Made by a program: the position numbers and the translations under genes. A DNA stretch of 39,622 nucleotides from Prevotellaceae bacterium (GTDB lineage: Bacteria; Bacteroidota; Bacteroidia; Bacteroidales; UBA932): NCBI GenBank assembly GCA_031265155.1, contig JAISDB010000205.1, positions 1 to 39,622 of the forward strand. Direction: 5' to 3'. The first letter of the stretch is position 1. Every line of letters begins with the position of its first letter. The notes under the pieces were generated by a model. The model was not told where the DNA came from and ran no database searches. It was given only the letters and a program-made list of their open reading frames with translations. This document shows, one piece after another, positions 5,665-14,404 of this stretch.

Positions 5665-7806
5665 TTATTCTTTCAGTCCTTCGCGTTTCAGCAGAGGATA
5701 AACATTTGGCGAATGTCCTCTGAAGTCAACATAAAGTTTCATTAAATCGTCCGTATAGCCCCGCTCCAAAATATTTTTGCGGAATGACGTCGCTGTGGTC
5801 TTATCGAAATATCCATTTTCTACAAATGCCTCAAAAGCATCCGCATCAAGCACTGCCGACCATCGATAACTGTAATATCCTGCCGTATATCCGCCCGAAA
5901 AAATATGCTTGAAATATGTGCTGCGATAACGCGGAACTATTTGCGGGATTAATCCTATCTTCTGCATTTCATCCCTTTCAAATTTATTAATATCGGCTAT
6001 CGGTTCTGTAGCCGAGCGCGTATGATAAGCCATATCAAGCAGGGATGCCGCAAGAAGTTCCACGTTGTTAAATCCCTGATTAAACTTTTTGCTTTCGGTA
6101 ATTTTGTCTGTTAATTCTTTCGGAATGCTTTCGCCTGTTTCGTAATGGCTCGCATACATGTTCAATACTTCCGGAAGCAAAGCCCAGTTTTCCATTATCT
6201 GAGATGGCAATTCCACAAAGTCGGTCGGCGTATTTGTGCCTGCAACGCTTGGATATGTACAGTCGGAAAGCAGTCCGTTAAGAGCGTGTCCAAATTCGTG
6301 AAAAACGGTGGAAACATCGTCAAGGCTGAGCAGTGTCGGCTTATCAGCCGCCGGACGGGCAAAATTGTAAACAAGCGAAACAACGGGACGAACATCAACC
6401 GTTTTGCCTTCGGATGTCTTTTCATCTTTTACACAAATGCGATGCTGAGTGCGAAATTCCGTCATCCATGCTCCTACTCCCTTCGTTGGACGAACGTAAA
6501 AGTCGAGATACAAAATACCTGCCTGTTTTCCATCGGCTTCCTGCACTTCGTATGCAACAACATCATCATGGTACACCGGAATATCGTTATGCTTTATAAA
6601 CTGTAGTCCATAAAGCTTGAGGGCAACATCAAAAACGCCCTGCAAAACATTGTCGAGACTGAAATACGGCAACAGCATTTCTTCGTTCAGGTCGTATTTT
6701 GCAACGCGAATTTTTTCGGCATAATAATTCCAGTCCCACGGTTCTATTTTGAATTTCTCACCGCTTTCGGTTATCATTTTTTGAATATCGCCGGCTTCCT
6801 GTTTTGCAAGCTGCAGTGCAGGTTCCCATATTTGCATTAATAACCGTATGGCAGCTTCTGGAGTTTTTGCCATCTTATTTTCGAGAGCATATTCGGCATA
6901 GTTTTTATATCCGAAAATTTGAGCTTTCCTTGTTCTTAAAACAACCTGTTCGGCTATGTTTTGCTTGGTATCATCGGCATTGCCGTTATCGCATCGCATA
7001 ATGTAGCCTTTAAATATCTTTTCGCGCAAATCACGATTTTTTGCAGTTTGCAGAAATGGAAATATGGAAGCGCGGTCGAGAGTGAAAACGTATTTTCCGT
7101 CGATTCCGTTTGCTTTTGCCGTTTCGGATGCAACATCAATAAGCGATTGCGGAACGCCGTCACAGTCTTCGATACGGTCAACCACAAGCTGAAATGCGTT
7201 GGTTTCGTTTCGCACTTTTGTTTCAAATTCAAGTTCAAGCAGCGACAGGCGTTCGTTTATCTGCCGTATTTCGGCTTTCTGTTCTTCGCTGAGATTTGCG
7301 CCGCTGCGTACAAAATCTTTGTATGTTCTTTCAAGCAGCATCAACTGCTCGCGATTCAAAGCAAGTTCATCCCTTTTTTCATAAACCTGTTTGATTTTAC
7401 CGAATAAATCGGAATTCAGGCTGATATCGTCGCTGTGTTTCGACACTTTTTTTACAATATCTTCGGAAATTGCATCAAGAGAATCGGTTGCATCGCACGA
7501 TCTTAAATTTTCAAAAGTAAGGTAAACCCTCTCGAAAAGCTCGCTGCTAAATTCAAAGGCAACTACCGTATTTTCAAAATCGGGCAGAGCTTTATTGTTT
7601 ATTATGGAATCAATGACGGCATTCTGCTGTTTTATTCCTTCATCAAGCGCAGGAAGAAAATGAGCAGGTTTGATTTCATTAAACGGAGGAACGCCAAAAG
7701 GAGTATCGTACCGGCATAAAAACGGATTTTCGCATGAATTTGATTTTTTGTTATTACATGCGGCAAGCATTAATCCTAATGTTAGCATAAATATAATTTT
7801 TTTCAT
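5665..7806 (-). CDS. dcp: M3-family metallopeptidase (Dcp-like), lipoprotein
   Basis: A 713-residue zinc peptidase of family M3 (peptidyl-dipeptidase Dcp / oligopeptidase A group), which trims short peptides. The zinc site is visible: HEFGH at residues 503-507 (ligands H503 and H507, catalytic E504) and third ligand E532 in DFVELPSQIMENW. The N-terminus has a lipoprotein signal MKKIIFMLTLGLMLAAC, with the lipidated cysteine at position 17. It should therefore be anchored in the envelope rather than cytosolic like the Escherichia coli enzyme; such lipoprotein forms are common in Bacteroidetes. Length is normal. It is divergent from the lysO genes across 67 bp, where a minus-strand -7 box TATTTTTG lies at 7844-7837. 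Confidence 0.93.
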   Translation of the reverse strand: MKKIIFMLTLGLMLAACNNKKSNSCENPFLCRYDTPFGVPPFNEIKPAHFLPALDEGIKQQNAVIDSIINNKALPDFENTVVAFEFSSELFERVYLTFENLRSCDATDSLDAISEDIVKKVSKHSDDISLNSDLFGKIKQVYEKRDELALNREQLMLLERTYKDFVRSGANLSEEQKAEIRQINERLSLLELEFETKVRNETNAFQLVVDRIEDCDGVPQSLIDVASETAKANGIDGKYVFTLDRASIFPFLQTAKNRDLREKIFKGYIMRCDNGNADDTKQNIAEQVVLRTRKAQIFGYKNYAEYALENKMAKTPEAAIRLLMQIWEPALQLAKQEAGDIQKMITESGEKFKIEPWDWNYYAEKIRVAKYDLNEEMLLPYFSLDNVLQGVFDVALKLYGLQFIKHNDIPVYHDDVVAYEVQEADGKQAGILYLDFYVRPTKGVGAWMTEFRTQHRICVKDEKTSEGKTVDVRPVVSLVYNFARPAADKPTLLSLDDVSTVFHEFGHALNGLLSDCTYPSVAGTNTPTDFVELPSQIMENWALLPEVLNMYASHYETGESIPKELTDKITESKKFNQGFNNVELLAASLLDMAYHTRSATEPIADINKFERDEMQKIGLIPQIVPRYRSTYFKHIFSGGYTAGYYSYRWSAVLDADAFEAFVENGYFDKTTATSFRKNILERGYTDDLMKLYVDFRGHSPNVYPLLKREGLKE

Positions 7807-7873
7807 TTGACAAATATTTTTTAATTAATTTTGTCGCAAAAATACAAAATTTATTAATATTTAACTAATTATT

Positions 7874-8158
7874 ATGTACGAAATAATAGGTATTATGATC
7901 GCAGGCGGAATAATCGGGTATATTTTCAAGTCAAAAGTGAAATTTATACGGTTATCCGAGAAAATTTACAGCTTTGTACTTTTTATACTGCTGTTTTCGC
8001 TGGGGCTGTCTGTAGGGAAAAACGATACGGTGATGAACAATGTTTCAAGCCTGGGATTACTGTCGCTCGCCATTGCAGTAGCGGCTGTTGCGGGAAGCGT
8101 ATTTTGCGCGTGGATTGTTTACAGGATATTTTTTAAAAAGATAAAAACCGACAAGTGA
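7874..8158 (+). CDS. lysO: LysO-family lysine exporter, N-terminal part
   Basis: A 94-residue membrane protein with about three hydrophobic helices (IIGIMIAGGIIGYIF, FVLFILLFSLGLSVG, LLSLAIAVAAVAGSVFCAWIVY). It corresponds to the N-terminal part of the DUF340/LysO (YbjE) L-lysine exporter. The motif LGLSVGKND is typical of the family. The next gene encodes the remaining part, and the stop overlaps its GTG start by 4 bp (GTGA). The combined length of 296 residues is close to that of one-piece LysO (about 299). The split is clean, so this is a two-subunit form as in other Bacteroidetes rather than a frameshift. Confidence 0.85.
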   Translation: MYEIIGIMIAGGIIGYIFKSKVKFIRLSEKIYSFVLFILLFSLGLSVGKNDTVMNNVSSLGLLSLAIAVAAVAGSVFCAWIVYRIFFKKIKTDK

Positions 8159-8763
8159 AAAACAGTATTATTGCCATAATATTTTTTGCGGCAGGCATTG
8201 CCTGTTCAAAACTGCAACTTGTTCCGCAAACTGTTTCCGGCGGCGATTTGACTTTGTATGTTCTCTGTTTTCAAATGCTGTTTGTAGGAATATGCATGGG
8301 TGCGGAATTAAACAAAAGCATAATGCTGATAAAATCGCTGAATGCAATAATATTGCTGGCGCCGCTTACAACAATTGTCGGAACTTTGCTCGGAATGGTT
8401 CTGTTTTCGATATTTATAAACGGCATGCCGCTTTCCGATTTGCTGGCTACCGGTTCGGGATTCGGATATTACAGTTTGTCGAGTATTTACATTACCGAAA
8501 TACGCGGCGAAACGCTTGGAACAATTGCTTTGCTTGCAAATATTGCACGCGAAGTCATAGCGCTTCTGTTTACGCCTTTATTTGCAAAACATTTTGGCAA
8601 ACTTGCGCCCATTGCAGCCGCCGGCGCTACTTCGATGGATACCTGCCTGCCGATAATAACTTCGGCGGTCGGCAGAGATTATGCCGTAATTTCGGTTTTC
8701 AGCGGCGTTGTGCTGACAATACTTGTGCCGTTTATGGTAACTTTTATTTTGACTATCATGTAA
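8155..8763 (+). CDS. lysO: LysO-family lysine exporter, C-terminal part
   Basis: A 202-residue inner-membrane protein covering the larger C-terminal part of LysO, with about six helices. Family stretches include MLFVGICMGAEL, the central GSGFGYYSLSSIYITE, and the C-terminal GATSMDTCLPIITSAVGRDYAVISVFSGVVL. The start is GTG at 8155, fused to the stop of the preceding gene (GTGA), which implies translational coupling and a fixed ratio of both halves. Its role would be export of L-lysine, inferred from the characterised E. coli protein. Confidence 0.88.
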   Translation: MKNSIIAIIFFAAGIACSKLQLVPQTVSGGDLTLYVLCFQMLFVGICMGAELNKSIMLIKSLNAIILLAPLTTIVGTLLGMVLFSIFINGMPLSDLLATGSGFGYYSLSSIYITEIRGETLGTIALLANIAREVIALLFTPLFAKHFGKLAPIAAAGATSMDTCLPIITSAVGRDYAVISVFSGVVLTILVPFMVTFILTIM

Positions 8764-8783
8764 AATTATAAAATTCTTAAATC

Positions 8784-9614
8784 ATGTTTGACAGCAATAA
8801 TTTACAGGAAGTTCCAAAAAGGGTTTTTTATCCGAACCTCGCACAGTCATGGATTCTGGTTCTGTGCTTTTTCCCGGTTTTACTTTTTGCCAATGCTTTG
8901 GGCGAAATGATGAAAGCCATGAGTTTCGACAGCAATATCATAACTTTTGTTGAATATGTCATTGCGCTCGGCATTCTGACATTGACTGCATTTGCCGTTA
9001 AAAGCAAAATCGGCGACAAGCCGCTCATTCATTACAAAAGCAAAGTTTCGGCATGGGTTTATGTCTGTGTTATTCCTGCGATAATCGGTTTAAGCGGCCT
9101 GGTTGACACGATATCGACAATGATTTTGCCCGAAATACCCGAATCGCTCAAAAAATCTCTGGAAGAAAACATGAGTTCCAATTTTTTTTCAATACTGACT
9201 GCTGTTGTTGCCGCTCCTGTTTTTGAGGAAATTATCTGTCGCGGAATAATTTGCGAAGGACTGATAAAAAACATATCGCCACGGGCAGGCATTTTATGGT
9301 CGGCATTTATTTTTGCTCTGATGCATTTGAATCCGTGGCAGGGACTTTCGGCATTCGTTATTGGCTGTTTCATGGGCTGGATTTACCGGAAAACACGTTC
9401 GATAATTCCCTGCATTTTCATACATTTTGCAAACAATGCTCTTGCCCTGTGCGCATATCTTTATTATTCCTCAAGCGCGGATTACGATTTAAATACTTCG
9501 CCATCGGAAATTTACGGTTCAAACGAGATTATTATTATAATTGTACATGCGCTAATATTTCTGGCAAGTTTCGTACTGCTTGTAAAAATATTAAAACCGA
9601 AACGGATAACATAA
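8784..9614 (+). CDS. CPBP-family intramembrane protease
   Basis: A 276-residue polytopic membrane protein of the CAAX protease and bacteriocin-processing (CPBP/Abi, PF02517) family. The conserved motifs are present: EEIICR (E148, E149, R153), FALMH (H181) and HFANN (H214, N218). These form the intramembrane metal-dependent active site of the family. Its substrate is unknown; family members process prenylated or membrane proteins or give immunity to bacteriocins. It starts 20 bp after the lysO pair on the same strand and may share its transcript. The weak hairpin AACAG-g-CTGTT plus T run just after the stop may end the transcript. Confidence 0.88.
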   Translation: MFDSNNLQEVPKRVFYPNLAQSWILVLCFFPVLLFANALGEMMKAMSFDSNIITFVEYVIALGILTLTAFAVKSKIGDKPLIHYKSKVSAWVYVCVIPAIIGLSGLVDTISTMILPEIPESLKKSLEENMSSNFFSILTAVVAAPVFEEIICRGIICEGLIKNISPRAGILWSAFIFALMHLNPWQGLSAFVIGCFMGWIYRKTRSIIPCIFIHFANNALALCAYLYYSSSADYDLNTSPSEIYGSNEIIIIIVHALIFLASFVLLVKILKPKRIT

Positions 9615-9705
9615 ACCAACAGGCTGTTTTTTGTATTTCTTCTACGATATTGAAAAATATTTGATTTTTTCCTGCGGGAATTGCTTCTGTTCTGTAAAAA
9701 ACAAT

Positions 9706-9713
9706 TAAATTTG
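9706..9713 (+). promoter_or_regulatory. Promoter -7 box of uridine kinase gene
   Basis: TAAATTTG (9706-9713) matches TAnnTTTG and lies 18 bp before the start codon at 9732. The upstream -33 element is imperfect (ATTG at 9680-9683, 22-nt spacer). Confidence 0.5.
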
Positions 9714-9731
9714 TAAAAAAATCATAATTTT

Positions 9732-10346
9732 ATGTTGGTAATAGGTATAGCAGGAGGCACAGGAAGCGGAAAAACAACAGTAGTAAGACGAATTGCAGAA
9801 CTTTTTCCGCCGGGAGATGTTTCTATAATTCCGCAGGATTCGTATTATAAGGACAGCAGTCATATTCCTGTGGAAGAACGGCAAAATATCAATTTTGACC
9901 ATCCTAATGCTTTCGATTTCGACTTGCTGGTGAAACATGTGAAAGTATTAAAGCAGGGAAAATCAATCGAACAGCCCGTTTATTCGTATCTCACCTGCAC
10001 GCGATCAAAAGAAACGGTTCATGTAAAATCACAGCCTGTAATAATAATTGAAGGCATTTTGATTTATACTAATCCCGAATTGTGCAGGGAAATGAATATA
10101 AAGGTTTTTGTGGATGCCGATCCCGACGACAGGCTTATTCGAGTTATAGCGCGCGATATTGCAGAACGCGGGCGCACAGTCGAAAAAGTGATAGAACGGT
10201 ACGAGAAAGTGTTGAAGCCAATGCACCTGCAATTTATAGAACCGTCGAAACGCTATGCCGACATTATCATACCGCAGGGCGGACACAACGAAGTTGCCAT
10301 TGATATCTTGAAGACAACCATTGAAAAGGCATTGCAAAGAAAATGA
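9732..10346 (+). CDS. udk: Uridine kinase
   Basis: A 204-residue P-loop kinase that phosphorylates uridine (and cytidine) to UMP/CMP in pyrimidine salvage. The Walker A loop is GGTGSGKTT at residues 8-16. The family segments PQDSYYKD (substrate side), FDHPNAFDFD, VIIIEGIL and RDIAERGRTVEKVIERY followed by PSKRYADIIIP are all present. Length matches the bacterial enzyme. The stop overlaps the start of the next gene by 4 bp (ATGA), so the two are translationally coupled. Transcription likely starts just upstream from the TAAATTTG box. Confidence 0.96.
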   Translation: MLVIGIAGGTGSGKTTVVRRIAELFPPGDVSIIPQDSYYKDSSHIPVEERQNINFDHPNAFDFDLLVKHVKVLKQGKSIEQPVYSYLTCTRSKETVHVKSQPVIIIEGILIYTNPELCREMNIKVFVDADPDDRLIRVIARDIAERGRTVEKVIERYEKVLKPMHLQFIEPSKRYADIIIPQGGHNEVAIDILKTTIEKALQRK

Positions 10347-11056
10347 GAACAAATGCAGAAAATATCCTGTTTCTTGACATCGAAACGGTTCCGCAATATA
10401 AATGCCTTAATGATGTTCCGGCAAACATTCGGGATTTATGGACAAAAAAAATGTCAGCTGTTATAAAGCCAGACGAAGATGCGGAACAAACTTATCAGCG
10501 GGCGGGAATTTGGGCTGAATTTGGCAAAATAGTTTGCATATCCGCAGGATTTATTCACAAAAAACATGATAAGTACATATTCAGAATAAAGTCGTTTTAC
10601 GGAGATGATGAAGAAAAGTTGCTGTCGGAATTTAATGAAAATTTGATGAAATTTTCGGAAATAAACAGGCACGATATCAGGCTTTGCGCTCATAACGGCA
10701 AGGAATTTGACTTTCCGTACATCGCGCGCCGAATGTTGATAAACAGGGTAAAGTTGCCGAAAGTATTGAATGTGGGCGGCAAAAAGCCATGGGAAGTTCC
10801 TTTTCTGGACACAATGGAACTTTGGCGCTTCGGCGATTACAAAAACTATACTTCGCTGAATCTTATGGCGGCGCTGTTTAATATTCAGTCGCCAAAAGAT
10901 GATATTGACGGTTCGATGGTTGCCGATGTTTATTACAGTCAAAAAGACATTGAGCGAATTGCACGGTATTGTGAAAAAGATGTGCTTACGGTTGCGCTGC
11001 TTTATCTTCGTCTGAATGAAACAGATTTGGATTTGGAAGTAACCGGTAATCAATAG
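10343..11056 (+). CDS. DnaQ-like 3'-5' exonuclease (PolB-exo related)
   Basis: A 237-residue protein of the DEDDy exonuclease superfamily, of the type annotated as predicted 3'-5' exonuclease related to the PolB exonuclease domain (PF10108). The catalytic residues can be placed: ExoI LFLDIETV (D12, E14), ExoII CAHNGKEFDFPYI (D123) and ExoIII YCEKD (Y209, D213). It probably trims DNA or RNA 3' ends in repair, but the exact substrate is not known. It is coupled to udk by a 4-bp overlap. Its nucleotide composition is like its neighbours. Confidence 0.88.
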   Translation: MRTNAENILFLDIETVPQYKCLNDVPANIRDLWTKKMSAVIKPDEDAEQTYQRAGIWAEFGKIVCISAGFIHKKHDKYIFRIKSFYGDDEEKLLSEFNENLMKFSEINRHDIRLCAHNGKEFDFPYIARRMLINRVKLPKVLNVGGKKPWEVPFLDTMELWRFGDYKNYTSLNLMAALFNIQSPKDDIDGSMVADVYYSQKDIERIARYCEKDVLTVALLYLRLNETDLDLEVTGNQ

Positions 11057-11492
11057 AATACTTTAACAGCAGCATTAAATTCAGGTATTCACATGCCAAT
11101 TTTTATAAAGCGCCTGATTTTTTTCAAACTGTTTCATTGCGTTTTTTCATGTAATAAAAATGGACGGGTTTATGATGGTTTTACAATGGCGTCATTTATG
11201 AAAAACGACTGTTGATGATTAAATGTATTCGGCAATATTAAAACCGGTTGCAATGCTTTAATGTTTGCAATCATTCAAACGCATATAACTCTGATTTGTA
11301 AATGCATGTATATTATTTTATGTTAAACACTCAATAATATCTATACAATCGTCCCATAATGTTATACATATAAAGGCTTGTTAAATTTGCATTACAACTA
11401 TTTTTGCTATATTAACATTTATTAAAATTGTGTTTAGCAAAAAAATACAATCTTTGCAAACCGTAATAAAAAAAATAAAAACTTTACACAGC
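11057..11492. other. Intergenic region upstream of the Bat operon
   Basis: 436 bp without a convincing gene. The first 300 bp show no recognised element. The last 110 bp contain two promoter -7-like boxes. An in-frame ATG-less extension upstream of moxR exists, but homologous starts favour 11493. Confidence 0.5.
11378..11406 (+). promoter_or_regulatory. Candidate promoter(s) of the Bat operon
   Basis: Two TAnnTTTG boxes occur: TAAATTTG at 11382-11389 and TATTTTTG at 11399-11406. The second has a CTTG (11378-11381) about 17 nt upstream as a weak -33 box. Either would give a leader of roughly 80-100 nt before the moxR start. Confidence 0.45.
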
Positions 11493-12485
11493 ATGAGTGA
11501 AATAAACATAAAAGAATTAAACGAAAAGATTCAACATGAAAGCGCCTTTGTGGATATTATAAATATCGAAATGAACAAGGTTATTGTTGGACAGAAACAT
11601 TTGACTGAAAGCCTTCTTATAGGACTGCTTTCTAACGGACACATCCTCTTGGAGGGCGTGCCGGGACTTGCAAAAACGCTTGCAATAACTACTCTTGCAA
11701 ATATTGTTGATGCAAAATTCAATCGCATACAGTTTACTCCCGACCTGTTGCCTGCCGACCTTGTAGGTACGCAGATTTACAGTCAAAAGAACGAATCATT
11801 TCAAGTGCGAAAAGGTCCTGTCTTTGCAAACTTCATCCTTGCAGATGAAATCAACCGCTCGCCGGCAAAGGTACAGAGCGCTTTGCTCGAAGCGATGCAG
11901 GAACGTCAGATTACTATCGGCGATACTACTTACAAATTACCGGAACCTTTTTTGGTACTGGCAACGCAAAATCCTATCGAACAGGAAGGAACATATCCGC
12001 TTCCCGAAGCTCAGGTTGACCGTTTTATGCTTAAAGCTGTAATATCATACCCAAAGAAAGATGAGGAAAAGCTTATAATTCGGCAAAACATAAGCGGTGA
12101 GTTTCCAAAACCTTCACAGGCTTTGAAGCCCGAAGACATTATGCGCGCACGCAACGTTGTTCGCGATGTTTATATGGATGAAAAAATAGAACGCTACATT
12201 GTTGACATAGTATTTGCTACACGAACGCCTAACGATTACGGAATAGGAAATCTCACAAATATGATTTCATACGGAGGTTCGCCACGCGCAAGCATTTGCC
12301 TGTCGATGGCGGCGAAAGCCTACGCTTTTATAAAACGCAGAGGATACGTCATACCCGAAGATGTGCGCGCCGTTTGCTACGACGTTTTGCGGCACCGTAT
12401 CGGATTGACATACGAAGCCGAAGCCGAAAATATTACATCAGAAGATATAATTACACAAATATTAAACGTAGTTGAAGTACCATAA
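11493..12485 (+). CDS. moxR: MoxR-family AAA+ ATPase
   Basis: A 330-residue AAA+ ATPase of the MoxR family, thought to act as a chaperone for von Willebrand A-domain partners such as the BatA/BatB proteins encoded downstream. Walker A is GVPGLAKT (55-62), Walker B is FILADE (114-119), sensor 1 is ATQNP (157-161) and the VDRF segment is at 175-178. The start at 11493 (MSEINIKELNEK) is chosen because it gives the usual family length of about 330; an upstream TTG-started extension to 11430 is unlikely. It is the first gene of a tightly packed plus-strand operon running to 19832. Confidence 0.95.
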   Translation: MSEINIKELNEKIQHESAFVDIINIEMNKVIVGQKHLTESLLIGLLSNGHILLEGVPGLAKTLAITTLANIVDAKFNRIQFTPDLLPADLVGTQIYSQKNESFQVRKGPVFANFILADEINRSPAKVQSALLEAMQERQITIGDTTYKLPEPFLVLATQNPIEQEGTYPLPEAQVDRFMLKAVISYPKKDEEKLIIRQNISGEFPKPSQALKPEDIMRARNVVRDVYMDEKIERYIVDIVFATRTPNDYGIGNLTNMISYGGSPRASICLSMAAKAYAFIKRRGYVIPEDVRAVCYDVLRHRIGLTYEAEAENITSEDIITQILNVVEVP

Positions 12486-12524
12486 AGTATTGATAAAAAT
12501 TATTCATATACAATTTATTTTGTT

Positions 12525-13409
12525 ATGGAAGCAACAGAACTGTTAAAAACGGTAAGGCGAATAGAGATTAAGACGCGCGGACTGTCGCATCAGATTTTTG
12601 CAGGCGAATATCACAGCGCATTCAAGGGACGCGGAATGACGTTCAGCGAGGTCCGCGAATATCAGTATGGCGACGATATACGGACTATTGACTGGAATGT
12701 TACTGCGCGATTTAATGCTCCATTTGTAAAAATTTACGAAGAAGAACGGGAACTTACGGTGATGTTGCTTGTGGATGTAAGCGGTTCGCGAATGTTTGGA
12801 ACTGCAAATAAGCTGAAAAAGGATTTGGCAACCGAAATAGCTGCTGTTCTTTCATTTTCGGCAGGCTTTAACAATGATAAGGTTGGCGTAATATTTTTTA
12901 GCGACAGGGTTGAAAAGTTTATACCGCCCAAAAAAGGACGGGCGCATACGCTGCGCATAATACGCGAACTTATTGAATTTAATCCCGAAAACAGTCGAAC
13001 GGATATTTCGGAAGCATTGCGGTTTCTTACAAATGCAATTAAAAAATCATGCACGGCGTTTATACTTTCCGATATGCTGGATGTTGACGCCGAAAACATG
13101 CAGCCGAACTTTGAAGATGCTTTGAAAATAGCAGGCAACAAGCACGATATTGCCGCAATAAGAATTTATGACAGACGCGAAGAAAAAATCCCAAATGCAG
13201 GAATTATCCGCTTCAAAGATGCGGAAACCGGAAAATTAATTGTTGTTGACACATCGCTGAAATCGGTACGAAGAACCTATTTCGACCGGATGGAGAAAAT
13301 TAATGATAATCTGAAGCATACGCTGTCGAAATGCAGAATCGACAGTGTAAGCATAAGCACCGGCGAAGATTATGTGAAACCTTTAATGCAATTATTTAAA
13401 AACCGATGA
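12525..13409 (+). CDS. DUF58 domain protein of the Bat operon
   Basis: A 294-residue soluble protein with the DUF58 signature: GRGMTFSEVREYQYGDD (35-51) followed by RTIDWNVTAR. It continues into a von Willebrand A-like fold with a metal-site motif DVSGS (84-88). DUF58 genes almost always sit directly after moxR, as here, and the products are thought to be partners of the MoxR ATPase. No membrane helix or signal peptide is visible, so it is probably cytosolic. The stop overlaps the next start by 4 bp (ATGA). Confidence 0.93.
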   Translation: MEATELLKTVRRIEIKTRGLSHQIFAGEYHSAFKGRGMTFSEVREYQYGDDIRTIDWNVTARFNAPFVKIYEEERELTVMLLVDVSGSRMFGTANKLKKDLATEIAAVLSFSAGFNNDKVGVIFFSDRVEKFIPPKKGRAHTLRIIRELIEFNPENSRTDISEALRFLTNAIKKSCTAFILSDMLDVDAENMQPNFEDALKIAGNKHDIAAIRIYDRREEKIPNAGIIRFKDAETGKLIVVDTSLKSVRRTYFDRMEKINDNLKHTLSKCRIDSVSISTGEDYVKPLMQLFKNR

Positions 13410-14404
13410 TAAAATCACTGAAATATATTGTATTGCCGATTTGCCTGTTTGTTCTTGCAAACAAAAGCCCCGCACAGGAAGTAAAAGGCTTTGAACTTTC
13501 CGTAAACAAAGACACCATACTTATCGGCGATCACATAACGTTAAGCGTGAAATACAAGTTCAATCCGTACCTTATTCCGAGTTTTCCCGAATTTAAGGAT
13601 ACGGTTGTACCCGGAATAGAGCTTGTTCGCGCATTGCCGACTGATACTGTTATCAGTCAGAATATAATTTCGGAATACGTAAAAAAATACATAATAACAT
13701 CTTTCGACAGCGGACATTATTTCATAATGTTTCCAATCGTCGTCGAAAATCCCGATAATATCGACAGTCCCGATACCATTATGTCAAATATGGTTCAGTT
13801 TCACGTAAATACAATTCCGATTGACACTTTAACATATAAAATGTACGACATAAAAGGTCAGATAAGGTATCCTGTTACGCTGAAAGAAATTTTATTTTGG
13901 GTTTTGATAATACTCGGAGCGATAATTATTCTATCCGGCGGCATAATTTTATATATAAGATGGAAAAACAAACAGCCGCTTTTCGGAAAGCCCAAGCCTA
14001 AGGTTCCGCCGCATATTATAGCTTTCAAAGAATTAAGCCTGCTGAAAACTGAAAAATTGTGGCAGCAGGGCAAGATAAAGCCATATTACACGCGCATTAC
14101 CGACATAATACGGAAATATATCGAAGGCAGGTTTTCGATACTTGCAATGGAAAAAACATCCGATGAAATACTTGCGGATATTAAGAAAAACAGGATTGAT
14201 GAAATTTATTCGTTCGACAAGTTACGTGAAATGTTTTATACTTCCGATTTGGCAAAATTTGCAAAATATCAGCCAAGTCCCGACGAAAATGAAGAATCGT
14301 TCAAGACGGCATTCGAATTTGTAACAAGCACGCAACCGAAAGAAGAAGATAAAGAAACGCAGCCTGCTACTGAAGAAAAAATAAAGGAGGAAACAGATGT
14401 CTGA
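13406..14404 (+). CDS. Bat-operon membrane protein (unnamed)
   Basis: A 332-residue protein with a signal peptide (to about residue 24, SPAQ), a periplasmic beta-rich domain (about 25-155), one transmembrane helix (about 161-186, FWVLIILGAIIILSGGIILY) and a cytosolic C-terminal region of about 140 residues. The tail is highly charged and ends in a Glu/Lys-rich stretch. The cytosolic part has the pattern (WQQGKIKPYYTRITDIIRKYIEGRF) seen in the BatD-like/DUF4381 group of proteins found between DUF58 and batA genes. It overlaps DUF58 by 4 bp and batA by 8 bp. It probably links periplasmic sensing or assembly with the MoxR system; the function is unproven. Confidence 0.8.
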   Translation: MIKSLKYIVLPICLFVLANKSPAQEVKGFELSVNKDTILIGDHITLSVKYKFNPYLIPSFPEFKDTVVPGIELVRALPTDTVISQNIISEYVKKYIITSFDSGHYFIMFPIVVENPDNIDSPDTIMSNMVQFHVNTIPIDTLTYKMYDIKGQIRYPVTLKEILFWVLIILGAIIILSGGIILYIRWKNKQPLFGKPKPKVPPHIIAFKELSLLKTEKLWQQGKIKPYYTRITDIIRKYIEGRFSILAMEKTSDEILADIKKNRIDEIYSFDKLREMFYTSDLAKFAKYQPSPDENEESFKTAFEFVTSTQPKEEDKETQPATEEKIKEETDV

